A stretch of 48,201 bases of DNA from Desulfuromonadaceae bacterium (GCA_028712665.1 JAQTRC010000013.1:1-48201), one strand, 5' to 3'. Shown: positions 1-8,946, numbered from the stretch's first letter. The notes: generated by a model from the sequence alone, not told the origin. A program made the numbers and translations.

Positions 1-127
1 CGTCCACGATGTTGGACTTTCCGCAGCCGTTCGGACCGACTACGGCGGTCACATTCTGCTGGAAGTCCAGTACCGTTTTCTCGGCAAAACTCTTGAAGCC
101 GTTTATTTCAAGCCGTTTGATTTTCAT
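1..127 (-). CDS. smc: Chromosome segregation protein SMC, N-terminal fragment (runs off the window)
   Basis: Only the first 42 codons are present; the gene continues past base 1. The translation begins [18 protein letters not shown] and reaches the Walker A motif GPNGCGKSN, followed by IVD. This is the standard SMC amino terminus, which forms half of the ATPase head of the condensin-like complex that compacts and segregates chromosomes. The start ATG is at 127-125 on the minus strand, and no strong ribosome binding site is visible just upstream. RecN or SbcC are less likely, because the [14 protein letters not shown] opening is characteristic of SMC. Confidence 0.9.
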   Translation of the reverse strand, partial: MKIKRLEINGFKSFAEKTVLDFQQNVTAVVGPNGCGKSNIVD

Positions 128-202
128 AAGCGGATTACTCTATCAGAGCGGAGGAAGCTCTGTCCAGCGGGATGTTATTACTGCCAACTCGTACCGGCAT
201 CA

Positions 203-604
203 TCAGGGGAGAGCCGTATATTCCGCAAGATATGATCGGATCACCGGCAAGTCGGCCTCGGCCCAATCGAGCGTATGCAGTCTCTCCGGTGATAGCCATA
301 TCATCGCGGAATGTTCATGTAGAACTATATTTTCTGTCCCGATTGAACATACGAACGGGTAAAGCGTAACCTTGAACGCCGGGTAATCGTGCGTAGTGAC
401 AGGAAGGCTTTTCCTCACGTTAATCTCGATACCCAACTCTTCAACTATCTCACGCCGGAGACACTCTTCTGGGGATTCGCCATGATTAATCTTCCCACCC
501 GGAAACTCCCACTTGAGGGGGAGGCTCATATTGGCGCTTCGTCGGGCGGCGAGAATCAACCCATCATGTTCGATAATTGCGCAAGTCACATGCAGATGTT
601 TCAT
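203..604 (-). CDS. MutT-type Nudix hydrolase
   Basis: A 133-residue protein, the usual size for MutT-like 8-oxo-dGTP diphosphatases. The complete Nudix box lies at about residues 36-58: GGKINHGES followed by EECLRREIVEELGI, matching GX5EX7REUXEEXGU, whose glutamates bind the catalytic divalent metal. The N-terminal strand HVTCAIIEHDGLILAARR and the PLKWEFPGGK approach to the box are typical of MutT/CTP pyrophosphohydrolase proteins that clean oxidised nucleotides. It lies between smc and an unknown membrane protein on the same strand. The substrate cannot be fixed from sequence, so no gene symbol is given. Confidence 0.88.
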   Translation of the reverse strand: MKHLHVTCAIIEHDGLILAARRSANMSLPLKWEFPGGKINHGESPEECLRREIVEELGIEINVRKSLPVTTHDYPAFKVTLYPFVCSIGTENIVLHEHSAMIWLSPERLHTLDWAEADLPVIRSYLAEYTALP

Positions 605-672
605 ATGGTCATACGTCCGCTGATATGTTGTCGGATTTCAAGCAACTCTTTTCGCATTTGCCGGAGTGATAC

Positions 673-1521
673 TCAAGGATGTTTTTTGTGAGGAGTGGAA
701 GGTGCAGGCTTGTTCTCCTGTAAATAATTCAGGTTTCCTCCAAGGGCGGTATAGCCATCAAGAATATTCCGAAATCCTTTTTTCTCTTTGTCAGTCACTT
801 CACGAGTCGTTTTGCCTCTGCTTCCGGTAATTGTCAGTGTGACATTCTTGGCCTTGATCATTGCTTTTACGGCCTCATAGCCGCGCCGGTCAAGTGGCAC
901 ATCATACCATTCGGCCACCCCTTTTTCGGTATTCTCAACCTTGATTGGAGACGCAATAAATTCAATTTTAATTTTGTCTGCGTTTATTGTGAATCCGGTG
1001 ATCCCGAGTGGGCGTTGCGCAGCGGCCTGGATGCAGAAACGGGGCCAGAGTGCGCCTGAGATGTCTACAAAATAGACGTATATTGCATCCTTTGCCCGGT
1101 CGCGGGGTGTTGACTCGTCCAGATAGCGGAGCGGAGCGCCGGGTGATGCGCCTGCTTCCTTGCGAACTCCCGGCGCCTTACGCCTTTGGCTCTCTTCTGC
1201 GGCTTGTTTACGGATTTCTTCGTATTCGGGCGAGCCTTTGGAAACAGGGTTGATTTCGATATACGCAGTAGAATAGTTCCCTTTTTTCATCGCATCCCTT
1301 ACCGTGCTGACAACCGATTCGGGAGGTGGTTTCTGAATGGGAGTTTTCTGTTCCGGCTGGGTTATGATAACTACTTTTTCTTTTTCCTTCTCAACAACAG
1401 CCGCTTTTTCATCTCCCCCAAGAAAAAAACTGAGAATGAGCAGAAATAAGATCAGCCCCAGCAGTCCCAGAAGGAAATATATTCCGAAACGGGTTTCATC
1501 AGTAAATTGTATCTTAAACAT
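673..1521 (-). CDS. Unknown protein with one N-terminal membrane anchor
   Basis: I do not recognise this 282-residue protein. It has a short charged N-terminus and one strongly hydrophobic segment at about residues 13-35 (FGIYFLLGLLGLILFLLILS). A Lys/Glu- and Pro-rich linker follows (about 38-70). The soluble part has a short helical stretch at about 70-115 and a mixed alpha/beta C-terminal domain, probably in the periplasm. No catalytic motif is evident. The ORF begins one base past the stop of the EamA permease gene, so the two are probably co-transcribed. Codon use resembles that of the neighbours. Confidence 0.75.
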   Translation of the reverse strand: MFKIQFTDETRFGIYFLLGLLGLILFLLILSFFLGGDEKAAVVEKEKEKVVIITQPEQKTPIQKPPPESVVSTVRDAMKKGNYSTAYIEINPVSKGSPEYEEIRKQAAEESQRRKAPGVRKEAGASPGAPLRYLDESTPRDRAKDAIYVYFVDISGALWPRFCIQAAAQRPLGITGFTINADKIKIEFIASPIKVENTEKGVAEWYDVPLDRRGYEAVKAMIKAKNVTLTITGSRGKTTREVTDKEKKGFRNILDGYTALGGNLNYLQENKPAPSTPHKKHP

Positions 1522-1522
1522 G

Positions 1523-2449
1523 TTAGGTTATCCCGTTTGTGGATAGCCGAAAAAGATTGGGCCGGCTTACTATTGTGATTCCGGCCAGCACCATTACGGC
1601 TCCGATGGCGAAGTAGGCGTCTACAGAATCATGCAGCAGAATCACACCGAAAGATACGCCAAATAATGGCGACATAAAAGAGAAAACCGCAAGTCTTGAT
1701 GCGAGATACCGCCGTAATAACCAGAACCAGGCAAGATAGCTGGCGAAGGTAATCACCACCCCCTGAAACAGCAGGCTTGCCCAGGCAATCCGGGTCATCG
1801 AGATATTGCCCGCCTGACCTGAACAGACGGCGTAGAGCAGTAATAGAATGAAGGCTGCCACAAGTTGGTATAGCAGGGTCTTCGTAGGGGGGGCTTCCGA
1901 CAGAGCCGTACAACGTATGATAACGGTTGTTGCGCCCCAACCGGCGCCGGCAAGCACGCCCAGAAAATCGCCCCAGAGCATCCGCGAACTAAACCCGGCG
2001 TACTGAGAACCTCCAGTAAAAGCGGTTGCGATGCCGGCAAAGGCAATGGCTATCCCCAACCACTGCTGCGGACGAAGTTTTTCGGCCGGCAGAAAGCAGT
2101 GCAGGCCCAGTGCGGTAAAGACCGGCGCGGTGTAGAGAAATACAGCCATATGAGAGGCGGATGTGAAGCGAAGCCCTTCGGCGATGCAGAGAAACTCGGC
2201 AGCAAAAAGAATTCCAACAATGATGCCGGGACGGAACGTGCCATCGCGCAGGATAAAGTTACCCCAGCCAGATCTTATCACAATGGCGACAAGTACCGCG
2301 CTGATACCGGAGCGGAGAGCAATCTGCATGATCGGTGCGATGTCTGGCGCAGCCACTTTTATCGCAACCTGATGCAAACCCCAGACGGCGCAAAGCAGGA
2401 TCATGATCCCGACCCCGAATCCGTCTATCTGTTTCCGTTCTCCCCCCAT
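1523..2449 (-). CDS. EamA/DMT-family inner-membrane transporter
   Basis: A 308-residue, very hydrophobic protein with about ten predicted membrane segments arranged as two EamA repeats. Hallmarks are the N-terminal MILLCAVWGLHQVAIKVAAPDI, the mid-protein GDFLGVLAGAGWGATTVIIR that opens the second repeat, and the end SPLFGVSFGVILLHDSVD. Members export metabolites such as amino acids or nucleotide precursors; the substrate here is unknown. The gene follows the SCP2 gene by about 20 bp and precedes the one-TM protein almost without a gap, which suggests one transcript. The ATG at 2449 has a poor ribosome binding site, so a start 15 codons later (MILLCAVWG) is possible. Confidence 0.85.
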   Translation of the reverse strand: MGGERKQIDGFGVGIMILLCAVWGLHQVAIKVAAPDIAPIMQIALRSGISAVLVAIVIRSGWGNFILRDGTFRPGIIVGILFAAEFLCIAEGLRFTSASHMAVFLYTAPVFTALGLHCFLPAEKLRPQQWLGIAIAFAGIATAFTGGSQYAGFSSRMLWGDFLGVLAGAGWGATTVIIRCTALSEAPPTKTLLYQLVAAFILLLLYAVCSGQAGNISMTRIAWASLLFQGVVITFASYLAWFWLLRRYLASRLAVFSFMSPLFGVSFGVILLHDSVDAYFAIGAVMVLAGITIVSRPNLFRLSTNGIT

Positions 2450-2470
2450 AAATATGCCGGAGTAAACCGG

Positions 2471-2776
2471 CTACTTGCCAAAGGCGGTCAGTAACTGCTG
2501 CAAGAGTTGCGGAGCGTTTGATTTGATGCTCCCCCCCATAAAGTCCATGATTCCCGGCCGGTACCCTTCGTTCCAGATCCTGTTAAACATTGCGGCGCTT
2601 GTCTTGCAGACGCAATCCGCCTCTTCAACAGTTTTGCCATCCTCGATGACGCAGTTCTCCGCATCGAGGGTCAGCGTTTTCCTGATGTCGTCTATCGAGA
2701 AATAAAATGTGGTAGGCACGTTGAATACACCCTTCTGATAACTCTCCTGCAATGTCCTGAAAATATCTTCCTGCAT
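2471..2776 (-). CDS. SCP2 sterol/acyl-binding domain protein
   Basis: A 101-residue single-domain protein resembling SCP2 (sterol carrier protein 2) proteins. It has the pattern FYFSIDDIRKTLTLDAENC, then the acidic DADCVCKTSAAMFNRI-like strand and helix and GYRPGIMDFMGGSIKS, followed by a C-terminal LLQQLLTAFGK helix. Such proteins hold hydrophobic ligands, including fatty acids and acyl-CoA. A strong GGAGG lies about 6 bases ahead of the ATG. Its position next to the fatty-acid island fits lipid handling, but a terminator-like hairpin separates it from the lipase gene. Confidence 0.8.
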   Translation of the reverse strand: MQEDIFRTLQESYQKGVFNVPTTFYFSIDDIRKTLTLDAENCVIEDGKTVEEADCVCKTSAAMFNRIWNEGYRPGIMDFMGGSIKSNAPQLLQQLLTAFGK

Positions 2777-2813
2777 CTGCTTCCTCCACGGATTTGTTAT
2801 GGGTAATATGACA

Positions 2814-2839
2814 GAAGGCGGGGCCGAAGCCCCGCCTTC
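2814..2839 (-). terminator. Perfect GC-rich hairpin after the lipase gene
   Basis: An 11-bp perfect inverted repeat, GAAGGCGGGGC, with a CGAA loop lies 27 bases beyond the stop of the leftward lipase gene. The stem is strong enough to stop transcription. The run of T that would make a classical intrinsic terminator on the minus strand is weak (CTGTCATATT). Confidence 0.65.
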
Positions 2840-2866
2840 ACTGTTACGCTTATACTGCCAAACCGT

Positions 2867-5188
2867 TTAGTATCCGAATATTTTCAGCACTGGCGGCAAC
2901 AGTATTTCGCCGGCCAGGCCTGGAACTATCCTGGCGACCGGTTTGGGAAGTGCAGCCCCGGAAACGGTAGGATCGACTACAATTCCCAGTTTCAGGAAGT
3001 ACACCATCTGCCTCTGGGCTAAGCCTGTCGCTGTGGCGGACCCTGTCGGATCGAGCAGGAAACCATGACTTATGCCGGTCTGGTTGAACTGGAAATACCC
3101 TTCTGTTGGTGTTGTATCGGCTGCGGATGTTGCAGCAACGGCAAACGGCGACATGAACGCAACCGGAGGCGCCGTGCTTCCGTTATAGCCAAGCTGCTTG
3201 AATCCAGGTGCAACTGCAGCTCCGGCTGCGCCTAATACCGCGCGACCGCCCAAAGCGCTGCCGAAGTAGCGGGTGTTGGCATTAGGAATAACCAGATCGC
3301 CTCCGGTGGCCTCCTGGATTGCAATACGCCCGGAGAGGCGTGACGGCAGACCTGATGCGAGCGGGGTAGTCATTGTCGCAGGGTCCACCGTGTCAACTAT
3401 GCTCTGTGTCACCTGGAAAAAATTATTGTAGGTAGGCGTTCGCGCAACTACCCCAACTGCCGCCAATCCTGCGTTTATACTGCTGCTGAAAGCGGGGCTG
3501 TCCATCAGCAGATAGGCGAGACGGCCGCCGGGGACGCTCAGGAAACCTTTCATGTCGCTATTCAGGGTAGTCTGTGTGTATGGATAGCCGGTCGTGGAAA
3601 GTGTAGTATTTCCAGCCAGATAGTAAGCGCCTACTATAGAACCGAGACTGATGCTGACGTATTTGATGTCAACGGTTGGCGTCGGCACAATCCCCTGGGC
3701 GGCAAAGCCCCCTGTTCTCATTGTCAGCTCAAGACGGTTAAGGTTAAACGCGGCCTGCTGCACGTTTGAGCGTGTGGCCAATGGCGCTCCAACCGCCATG
3801 AAATCCTGGCCCCAGACAGCTCCTGTTGTATGGGTAGGCACAGCCAGGGCGCCGTGGAGCGGCAGATCTATTGCCACTACTGTGTAACCTGCGGCTGTAA
3901 GCGATCCCGCAACAGCCACTGCCTGCTCTTTCTGGCCGGTTATTCCATGCTGGAAGATGACTACTTTACCGGTCGGAACCGTCGGAGTGATAAGCAGAAA
4001 CGGTACGGCGGTAGTAGTATGATAATAACCGGTTAAAGCACCTGTGCCGTCCCTGAACGGTTGTACTACACCAGCTGCTGGATTATAGGCCGGCAGACCG
4101 CCTAACGTTACGCCTGTCAGATCCATGCTGCTCAAGTTGGCATTTTTTACAACAGGGTCTATCGAGAGCTGGGCGCTGTTGATTGTGCCGGTTACAATGC
4201 TCGCAACAGTTGTCGGAAGTGTAGCTGTCGAACCGGTGACAGAGGTCCAGTAAGCCGCCGGAGTGAGTCCGGCAGGAGTGGTCACCGTTACCGAGTTTGT
4301 CCAGGTTTTGCCGCTCAATCCCCCCAATGCGGGACCGGCAGCAAAAGCGCGCAGGGCGCTTTCAACCGGCATCATGGTTCCGATGGCGTCTTTTGATACA
4401 AATCCCGCGCCGGTTGTGATGAAGCGTCCCATCAGGGCGATGTCATCGCGTTTTGTGACGGTTGTCGTTGCAGAGGCCGAAATCAGATCATCCATGACCT
4501 TGGCATAACCGGAAAATTTGATATTGGCGCCGCTCATGACGTTGGCGCGGACCGCTTCCAGCGCGGCGAACGGACCGACAAGTTCGTACTTGTCTTTAAG
4601 AATATCGAAATAGGATGAGCTGACGATCGGTTTGCCGCTGGCGGCGTCAAGCACCCTGTTAGTTACGACATACAGATAACGCGTCGCGGGGGAGAGAGGA
4701 AAGCTGGGGAACAGGAACAGATCCGTGCTTCCGGCGGTATACCTGAAACTAAACATGGCTGTTACATCCGTAAAGCCGAGCGGACTGTTTTCCGTGGCAG
4801 AACTGCTGGTGCTATCCGGTGTCAACTGAAATACTTTGACGTTGGCAGCAGTTACAGTAGCAGCGCTCACCGGACTTGCGAACCTGATGTAAATCGGGGC
4901 GTTCACACCCGCTACAGCGTTGGTTGAAGCCACTTCATATTTGTTGATATATGCCAGCGCCTCCGGGGGAGTCATCGGCTTGTTGGCACTCCTTCCGGCG
5001 AGCGGGTCGGCTGCGGTGGCGGTGGCAAGAACGTTTGGCAACGGCACATCCCCGGTTACCGGGTTGAACACCGCCCCATTGCCGGTGACGTTGCTGGGAC
5101 TGTTGGTGCCGGACGGATCAGAACTGGAGCAGCCTGTTACCAGTATGAAGCTGAGATATAGCAGAAGTCTCATAATACTTGCTTTCAT
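2867..5188 (-). CDS. Lipoprotein lipase/phospholipase of the VolA/Pla-1 type
   Basis: A 773-residue secreted lipoprotein. The signal peptide ends in the lipobox VTGC, with the lipid-modified cysteine at residue 20, followed by a Ser/Gly/Asn-rich linker. Residues about 70-200 form an Ig-like domain (MTPPEALAYINKYEV, APIYIRFASPV) as in the bacterial lipase family that includes Vibrio VolA and Aeromonas Pla-1. The alpha/beta-hydrolase part carries the oxyanion-hole HG at 414-415 (VVIFQHGITGQ), the strand VVAIDLPLHG, and a nucleophile elbow SISLG with Ser514, a variant of GxSxG with Ser for the first Gly. Substrates are likely lipids or lysophospholipids outside the cell. It lies 95 bp downstream of the fadL-like gene, as in Vibrio cholerae, where surface VolA releases fatty acids for FadL to import. 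GAGAGG precedes the ATG. Confidence 0.8.
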   Translation of the reverse strand: MKASIMRLLLYLSFILVTGCSSSDPSGTNSPSNVTGNGAVFNPVTGDVPLPNVLATATAADPLAGRSANKPMTPPEALAYINKYEVASTNAVAGVNAPIYIRFASPVSAATVTAANVKVFQLTPDSTSSSATENSPLGFTDVTAMFSFRYTAGSTDLFLFPSFPLSPATRYLYVVTNRVLDAASGKPIVSSSYFDILKDKYELVGPFAALEAVRANVMSGANIKFSGYAKVMDDLISASATTTVTKRDDIALMGRFITTGAGFVSKDAIGTMMPVESALRAFAAGPALGGLSGKTWTNSVTVTTPAGLTPAAYWTSVTGSTATLPTTVASIVTGTINSAQLSIDPVVKNANLSSMDLTGVTLGGLPAYNPAAGVVQPFRDGTGALTGYYHTTTAVPFLLITPTVPTGKVVIFQHGITGQKEQAVAVAGSLTAAGYTVVAIDLPLHGALAVPTHTTGAVWGQDFMAVGAPLATRSNVQQAAFNLNRLELTMRTGGFAAQGIVPTPTVDIKYVSISLGSIVGAYYLAGNTTLSTTGYPYTQTTLNSDMKGFLSVPGGRLAYLLMDSPAFSSSINAGLAAVGVVARTPTYNNFFQVTQSIVDTVDPATMTTPLASGLPSRLSGRIAIQEATGGDLVIPNANTRYFGSALGGRAVLGAAGAAVAPGFKQLGYNGSTAPPVAFMSPFAVAATSAADTTPTEGYFQFNQTGISHGFLLDPTGSATATGLAQRQMVYFLKLGIVVDPTVSGAALPKPVARIVPGLAGEILLPPVLKIFGY

Positions 5189-5283
5189 GGCATTACCTCT
5201 CTATTTTCTATTGTTAAATTAGTTTGTTAGCTGTTAACAGATCCTCTACTTCATCCCTTAAAAAGAGGTCAAGCGGCAAACCG

Positions 5284-6630
5284 TTAAAACTTGACGGTGA
5301 TTGAACCGCCGAAGAGATGGACATCACTCTTGTAGGTGCCGTTCGCCCCTGTAAGTTCCGCCATGTTCTGGTTGTTGACAGTTCTCTCCACGAAGTGGGT
5401 CCACATGTAGGCAAGATCAAGCGCAAACATGTCGTTGTGAAAACCCTGGCCGATGCTGAAGCTGTGCCGGTCGGAGTCGGGAAGGACCGGCCCGAGGGTT
5501 GAATCAGGAATGGGGTTGGTGTCGTACATGTAACCGGCACGAAGATCGATATTTTTTGTCAGAGCGTATTGCCCGCCGAATTTGTAGCACCAGACATCTT
5601 TCCAATTAAGTGGCTTAGGTTTGCCGTTGAAGTTGGAAAACTGCGGGCTGTCAAATTTGAACTCCAGTTTTTTCATTGAACTCCAGCCGGTTCGCTCGGC
5701 GTCGAATTCCAACGTAAGCTTTTCTGTCGGTTGCCAGGCAACGCCGAGGCCCAGGCTGTCCGGAAGGATGATGGTGGATGAGACTGTAGAGGAGACACGG
5801 GTACGAGAATAGGGGGAGGTCGCGCCGGTTGTCATGCCGATAATGTCAAAACCGGCCGGTGTAGTCGCAAGGAAGTTCCCATTACCCTTGATCTTTAGCT
5901 CGATCTCGCTCCGGTAGGCAGCACCAAAGGAGAGATTTGGCATCGGTTTCCATTTCAGGCCCAGGTTATAGCCGACATCGGTTGCGGTCCCGTCAAGCCC
6001 CATGTTACCAAGCTCGTAGGCCGAGTTCGCAATTGCTGCATTGGGGGAGTAGGCCATTCTTTGCAGGGTGACTATAGCATGGGTAATATCCAGTCCTGCG
6101 GCAACCGCGAGGTTCCAGTCGTCAAAACGATACGCCACGGTTGGTTGAAAATTGATCGGTTTAACCGCGATGTTCATGATCTCGGCACGGAAGGCGCTGC
6201 TCTCATCCCAGCTCTTTGCCAGTGGGTAAATGGCGTTTACAGCTAAACCCAGGGAGAGCGGAATATTTTCAAACGAATATGTTGCATAGACGGTTGGCGC
6301 GATGAAAATATCATTCTTGGCATTTTCTTTTGTCGAGGCGCTTCCGACACCGAGTGGCGCGTTGCCGCTTAAGGGGGCCGTGCCGTTAAACTCGGTAGAC
6401 GGCACATAAAGAACCGTAGAGCCGAGGTTGACTTGAGTTCCCTTGAGGAACGCAATCCCGGCAGGGTTATGGAAGAGCGCGGTAGGGTCATCGGCCTGTG
6501 CGACAAAGGCATTTCCCATCGCCATTGCCTTCGCTCCCTGCTCATTCACTTTCAAACCTGCCGCCAGAGCCAGGGATGCTGTCCCTGCCAGGGTCGCCAG
6601 TGTACATGCCAGAACCAGTTTATTTTTCAT
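5284..6630 (-). CDS. fadL: FadL/OmpP1/TodX-family outer-membrane fatty-acid channel
   Basis: A 448-residue outer-membrane beta-barrel protein. A Sec signal peptide (MKNKLVLACTLATLAGT, cleavage after ALA) is followed by the FadL signature GLKVNEQGAKAMAMGNAF and DDPTALFHNPAGIAFL, the N-terminal hatch region. The rest alternates aromatic and small residues in barrel strands and ends in a terminal Phe (SITVKF), as expected for recognition by the Bam machinery. It should admit long-chain fatty acids or other hydrophobic molecules. AAGGAG lies 7-8 bases before the ATG. It probably forms a transcript with the lipase gene downstream and diverges from the acyl-CoA synthetase gene across a region with three palindromic operator-like sites. 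Confidence 0.9.
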   Translation of the reverse strand: MKNKLVLACTLATLAGTASLALAAGLKVNEQGAKAMAMGNAFVAQADDPTALFHNPAGIAFLKGTQVNLGSTVLYVPSTEFNGTAPLSGNAPLGVGSASTKENAKNDIFIAPTVYATYSFENIPLSLGLAVNAIYPLAKSWDESSAFRAEIMNIAVKPINFQPTVAYRFDDWNLAVAAGLDITHAIVTLQRMAYSPNAAIANSAYELGNMGLDGTATDVGYNLGLKWKPMPNLSFGAAYRSEIELKIKGNGNFLATTPAGFDIIGMTTGATSPYSRTRVSSTVSSTIILPDSLGLGVAWQPTEKLTLEFDAERTGWSSMKKLEFKFDSPQFSNFNGKPKPLNWKDVWCYKFGGQYALTKNIDLRAGYMYDTNPIPDSTLGPVLPDSDRHSFSIGQGFHNDMFALDLAYMWTHFVERTVNNQNMAELTGANGTYKSDVHLFGGSITVKF

Positions 6631-6884
6631 TTCAAAACTCCTTTCCGTATGTGTGCTCTTTCATTGTATTTCATGCACATCCTCAATGCTTCCCTCATGA
6701 CCTCTGCTACAACTGCTCCTTTTATTGCGCGGTTCCGAATCACCCCCCATTCGTAGCTGTTTACCCTTATGAATAGTATGCGGTTACAGAAAGAGGCCCT
6801 GAACATTTCATCGAAAAACTATTTTTCTGACAGTCTGCCTGAGTTTTGAATTATAGAACGGCATTTTCGGGCAAGCTATTACAC

Positions 6885-6902
6885 CTTGACGCTCGTGTCA
6901 AG
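6885..6902. promoter_or_regulatory. Putative operator 1, CTTGAC-N6-GTCAAG palindrome
   Basis: The 18-bp sequence CTTGACGCTCGTGTCAAG has perfect 6-bp arms. It lies about 255 bp upstream of the fadL-like start and is the fadL-proximal member of a set of three in this 469-bp divergent region. The form fits binding by a dimeric repressor of the TetR or MerR kind; the protein is unknown. The rest of the region is A+T-rich and holds no gene. Confidence 0.6.
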
Positions 6903-7037
6903 AACAAAATATATCCTTCTTAAATAAAGATTTCAGAGATGATGCCGCAAAAATTGGTAACTGCTGCAGTATGGATGAAAGCTGATATGCATTTTATCCA
7001 AATATAATTCTGAAAACGAAAATAGAATAAAATTATA

Positions 7038-7055
7038 CTTGACACGCATGTCAAG
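7038..7055. promoter_or_regulatory. Putative operator 2, CTTGAC-N6-GTCAAG palindrome
   Basis: CTTGACACGCATGTCAAG, with arms that extend to 7 bp (CTTGACA/TGTCAAG), lies 45 bp before the acyl-CoA synthetase start. A TATACT box just to its left (7033-7038) could be the -10 element, placing the palindrome at the transcription start. Alternatively its TTGACA could be the -35. Either way a bound protein would block the synthetase promoter. Confidence 0.65.
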
Positions 7056-7064
7056 TAGGCGTAC

Positions 7065-7082
7065 CTTGACATAAAAGTTAAG
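7065..7082. promoter_or_regulatory. Putative operator 3, imperfect copy
   Basis: CTTGACATAAAAGTTAAG has the same arms with one mismatch (GTTAAG for GTCAAG). Its centre is 27 bp from that of operator 2, and it ends 5 bases before the GGAGG of the synthetase gene. Tandem sites of this kind often serve cooperative repression. Confidence 0.5.
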
Positions 7083-7099
7083 TACACGGAGGTTTAAGT

Positions 7100-8911
7100 A
7101 TGGGCAGTCCGATCTATAGCTCCGTACCTGACATGCTCAGGAGTAATGCAAAAGAATTCAGCGGCAGGCTGGCCCTCAAATATCGCAAACAGGGGGCCTT
7201 TGTCACCCTGACATACGCCGCTTACTATGAGCGGGCGTTGATGGTTGCCAGGGGGCTCGGCAGGATGCACGTAAAGCCGGGGGACCGGATTGCAATTCTC
7301 TCGGAAAATCGTGCCGGCTGGGTTATTGCGGACATGGGGATTTTGTGCACCGGCAGCGCTACAGTGCCGATTTATCCGACGAATACCCCCGAACAGATCG
7401 AGTACATGATAAATCACTCCGGGGCAAGGATAGTATTCGTGTCCGGAAAGTTCCAGTACACAAAGCTGCTAAAAGTCAGGGAAGCGATGCCTGGGTTGGA
7501 GCTTGTAGTCTCATTTGAGCGCTTCCTTGGCGACCCGTCGCTGCCGGTCACCACGTTCTATCAACTTTCCGAGATCGATTCAGCCATAACCGAAGAAGAG
7601 AAAAAGGAAATCGAAGCGGTAATCGACCGGATTGCGCCGGATGACATGCTGACTCTGATCTATACATCCGGCACCACCGGCGTACCTAAAGGGGTCATGC
7701 TTTCTCACAACAACATCCTGACCAACACCCAGTATTTGACGGAACAGAGCGGAGCAATCGACAGGGATGATGTGTTGCTGAGCTTTCTCCCATTGAGCCA
7801 CATTCTTGAAAGAACAGCCGGTTACTACATGACAATCCGCAACGGCGCCCTGATGGCTTTTGCCGATAGCATCGAAAAGGTTGCGGAAAATATGACGGAA
7901 GTGAAACCGACAGTGATGGTGTCTGTCCCGCGTCTGTTTGAAAAAATATATCACCGGATCTTCGAGAATGCCCATCAGATGCCTGCTGTTAAAAAAGCAC
8001 TATTTCACTGGGCGGTAGAAGTTGGCAAAAAATATGTGGCCGCAACTTATATACATAAGCAACCATCTGCACTTTTGAACTTGGAATACTCGCTGGCTGA
8101 CCGTATTATTTTCAGTAAAATCAGAGCCAAGTTCGGCGGCAAGATGAAACTGTTCTGCTCGGGCGGAGCTCCCCTGGACAGGACGATAAATGAATTTTTC
8201 TGGGTCATCGGCATCCCGATTTTTGAAGGGTATGGACTGACCGAAACAAGTCCGGCGCTCAGCTTCAATAATTTCGAACATATACGATTCGGTTCTGTTG
8301 GAGTCGCTCTTAATAAGACAGAGTTTAAAATCGCCGAGGATGGAGAAATCCTCGTTAAGGGGCCTCAGGTCATGCTCGGTTATTATAATGATCCGGCCGC
8401 CACGGCCGAGGCGTTCCAGAACGGGTGGTTCAAGACCGGAGATATCGGACATATAGAGGATGGCTTCATAATTATTACCGATCGCAAAAAAGAGATGATC
8501 ATCACTGCAGGTGGAAAAAACATCGCACCCCAGCCGATAGAAAACGAACTGAAGATGGATAAGTACGTTTCTTCCGCCTTTGTGTACGGTGATCGCAAAC
8601 CATATCTTACCGCACTGATTGTGCCGAATCTGGAGCGCCTGCTGGAACTTGCCAAAGAGAAGCATATCGACTACTACGAACTGGATGATCTGGTCATGCA
8701 CGAGCCGGTTCAAAAGTTGTTCGAGCAGCGGCTTGCAGAAATAAACAGCCGCCTTGCCCCCTATGAAACCATCAAGAAGTTCGTGCTGCTGGCGCATGAT
8801 TTCTCGATTGAGGGGGGTGAACTGACTCCTACCTTGAAACTGCGGCGCAAGATCATCTATGAGAAATATAAACATAAGATAGAGGATATGTACGCCGATC
8901 ATATCAATTGA
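7100..8911 (+). CDS. Long-chain acyl-CoA synthetase (AMP-forming)
   Basis: A 603-residue adenylate-forming enzyme that activates fatty acids with ATP and CoA, the entry step of beta-oxidation. The AMP-binding P-loop YTSGTTGVPKGVMLSH is at about 191-206. The motif GYGLTETSPALS is at about 377, GWFKTGDIG at about 443, and the hinge and C-terminal lysine region DRKKEMIITAGGKNIAPQ at about 460. Length and the NLERLLELAKE-type C-terminal part match the long-chain enzymes (FadD15-like) common in deltaproteobacteria. GGAGG is 7 bases ahead of the ATG. It is the first gene of the rightward beta-oxidation series and sits behind operators 2 and 3. Confidence 0.92.
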   Translation: MGSPIYSSVPDMLRSNAKEFSGRLALKYRKQGAFVTLTYAAYYERALMVARGLGRMHVKPGDRIAILSENRAGWVIADMGILCTGSATVPIYPTNTPEQIEYMINHSGARIVFVSGKFQYTKLLKVREAMPGLELVVSFERFLGDPSLPVTTFYQLSEIDSAITEEEKKEIEAVIDRIAPDDMLTLIYTSGTTGVPKGVMLSHNNILTNTQYLTEQSGAIDRDDVLLSFLPLSHILERTAGYYMTIRNGALMAFADSIEKVAENMTEVKPTVMVSVPRLFEKIYHRIFENAHQMPAVKKALFHWAVEVGKKYVAATYIHKQPSALLNLEYSLADRIIFSKIRAKFGGKMKLFCSGGAPLDRTINEFFWVIGIPIFEGYGLTETSPALSFNNFEHIRFGSVGVALNKTEFKIAEDGEILVKGPQVMLGYYNDPAATAEAFQNGWFKTGDIGHIEDGFIIITDRKKEMIITAGGKNIAPQPIENELKMDKYVSSAFVYGDRKPYLTALIVPNLERLLELAKEKHIDYYELDDLVMHEPVQKLFEQRLAEINSRLAPYETIKKFVLLAHDFSIEGGELTPTLKLRRKIIYEKYKHKIEDMYADHIN

Positions 8912-8946
8912 AACAGGCACATTTGTTACCGACAGGGAGGAGCATG

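Noticed and set aside
7580..7975. Histidine-rich antisense frame inside the synthetase gene
   Set aside because: Its composition follows from the complementary codons of the synthetase; no independent support.
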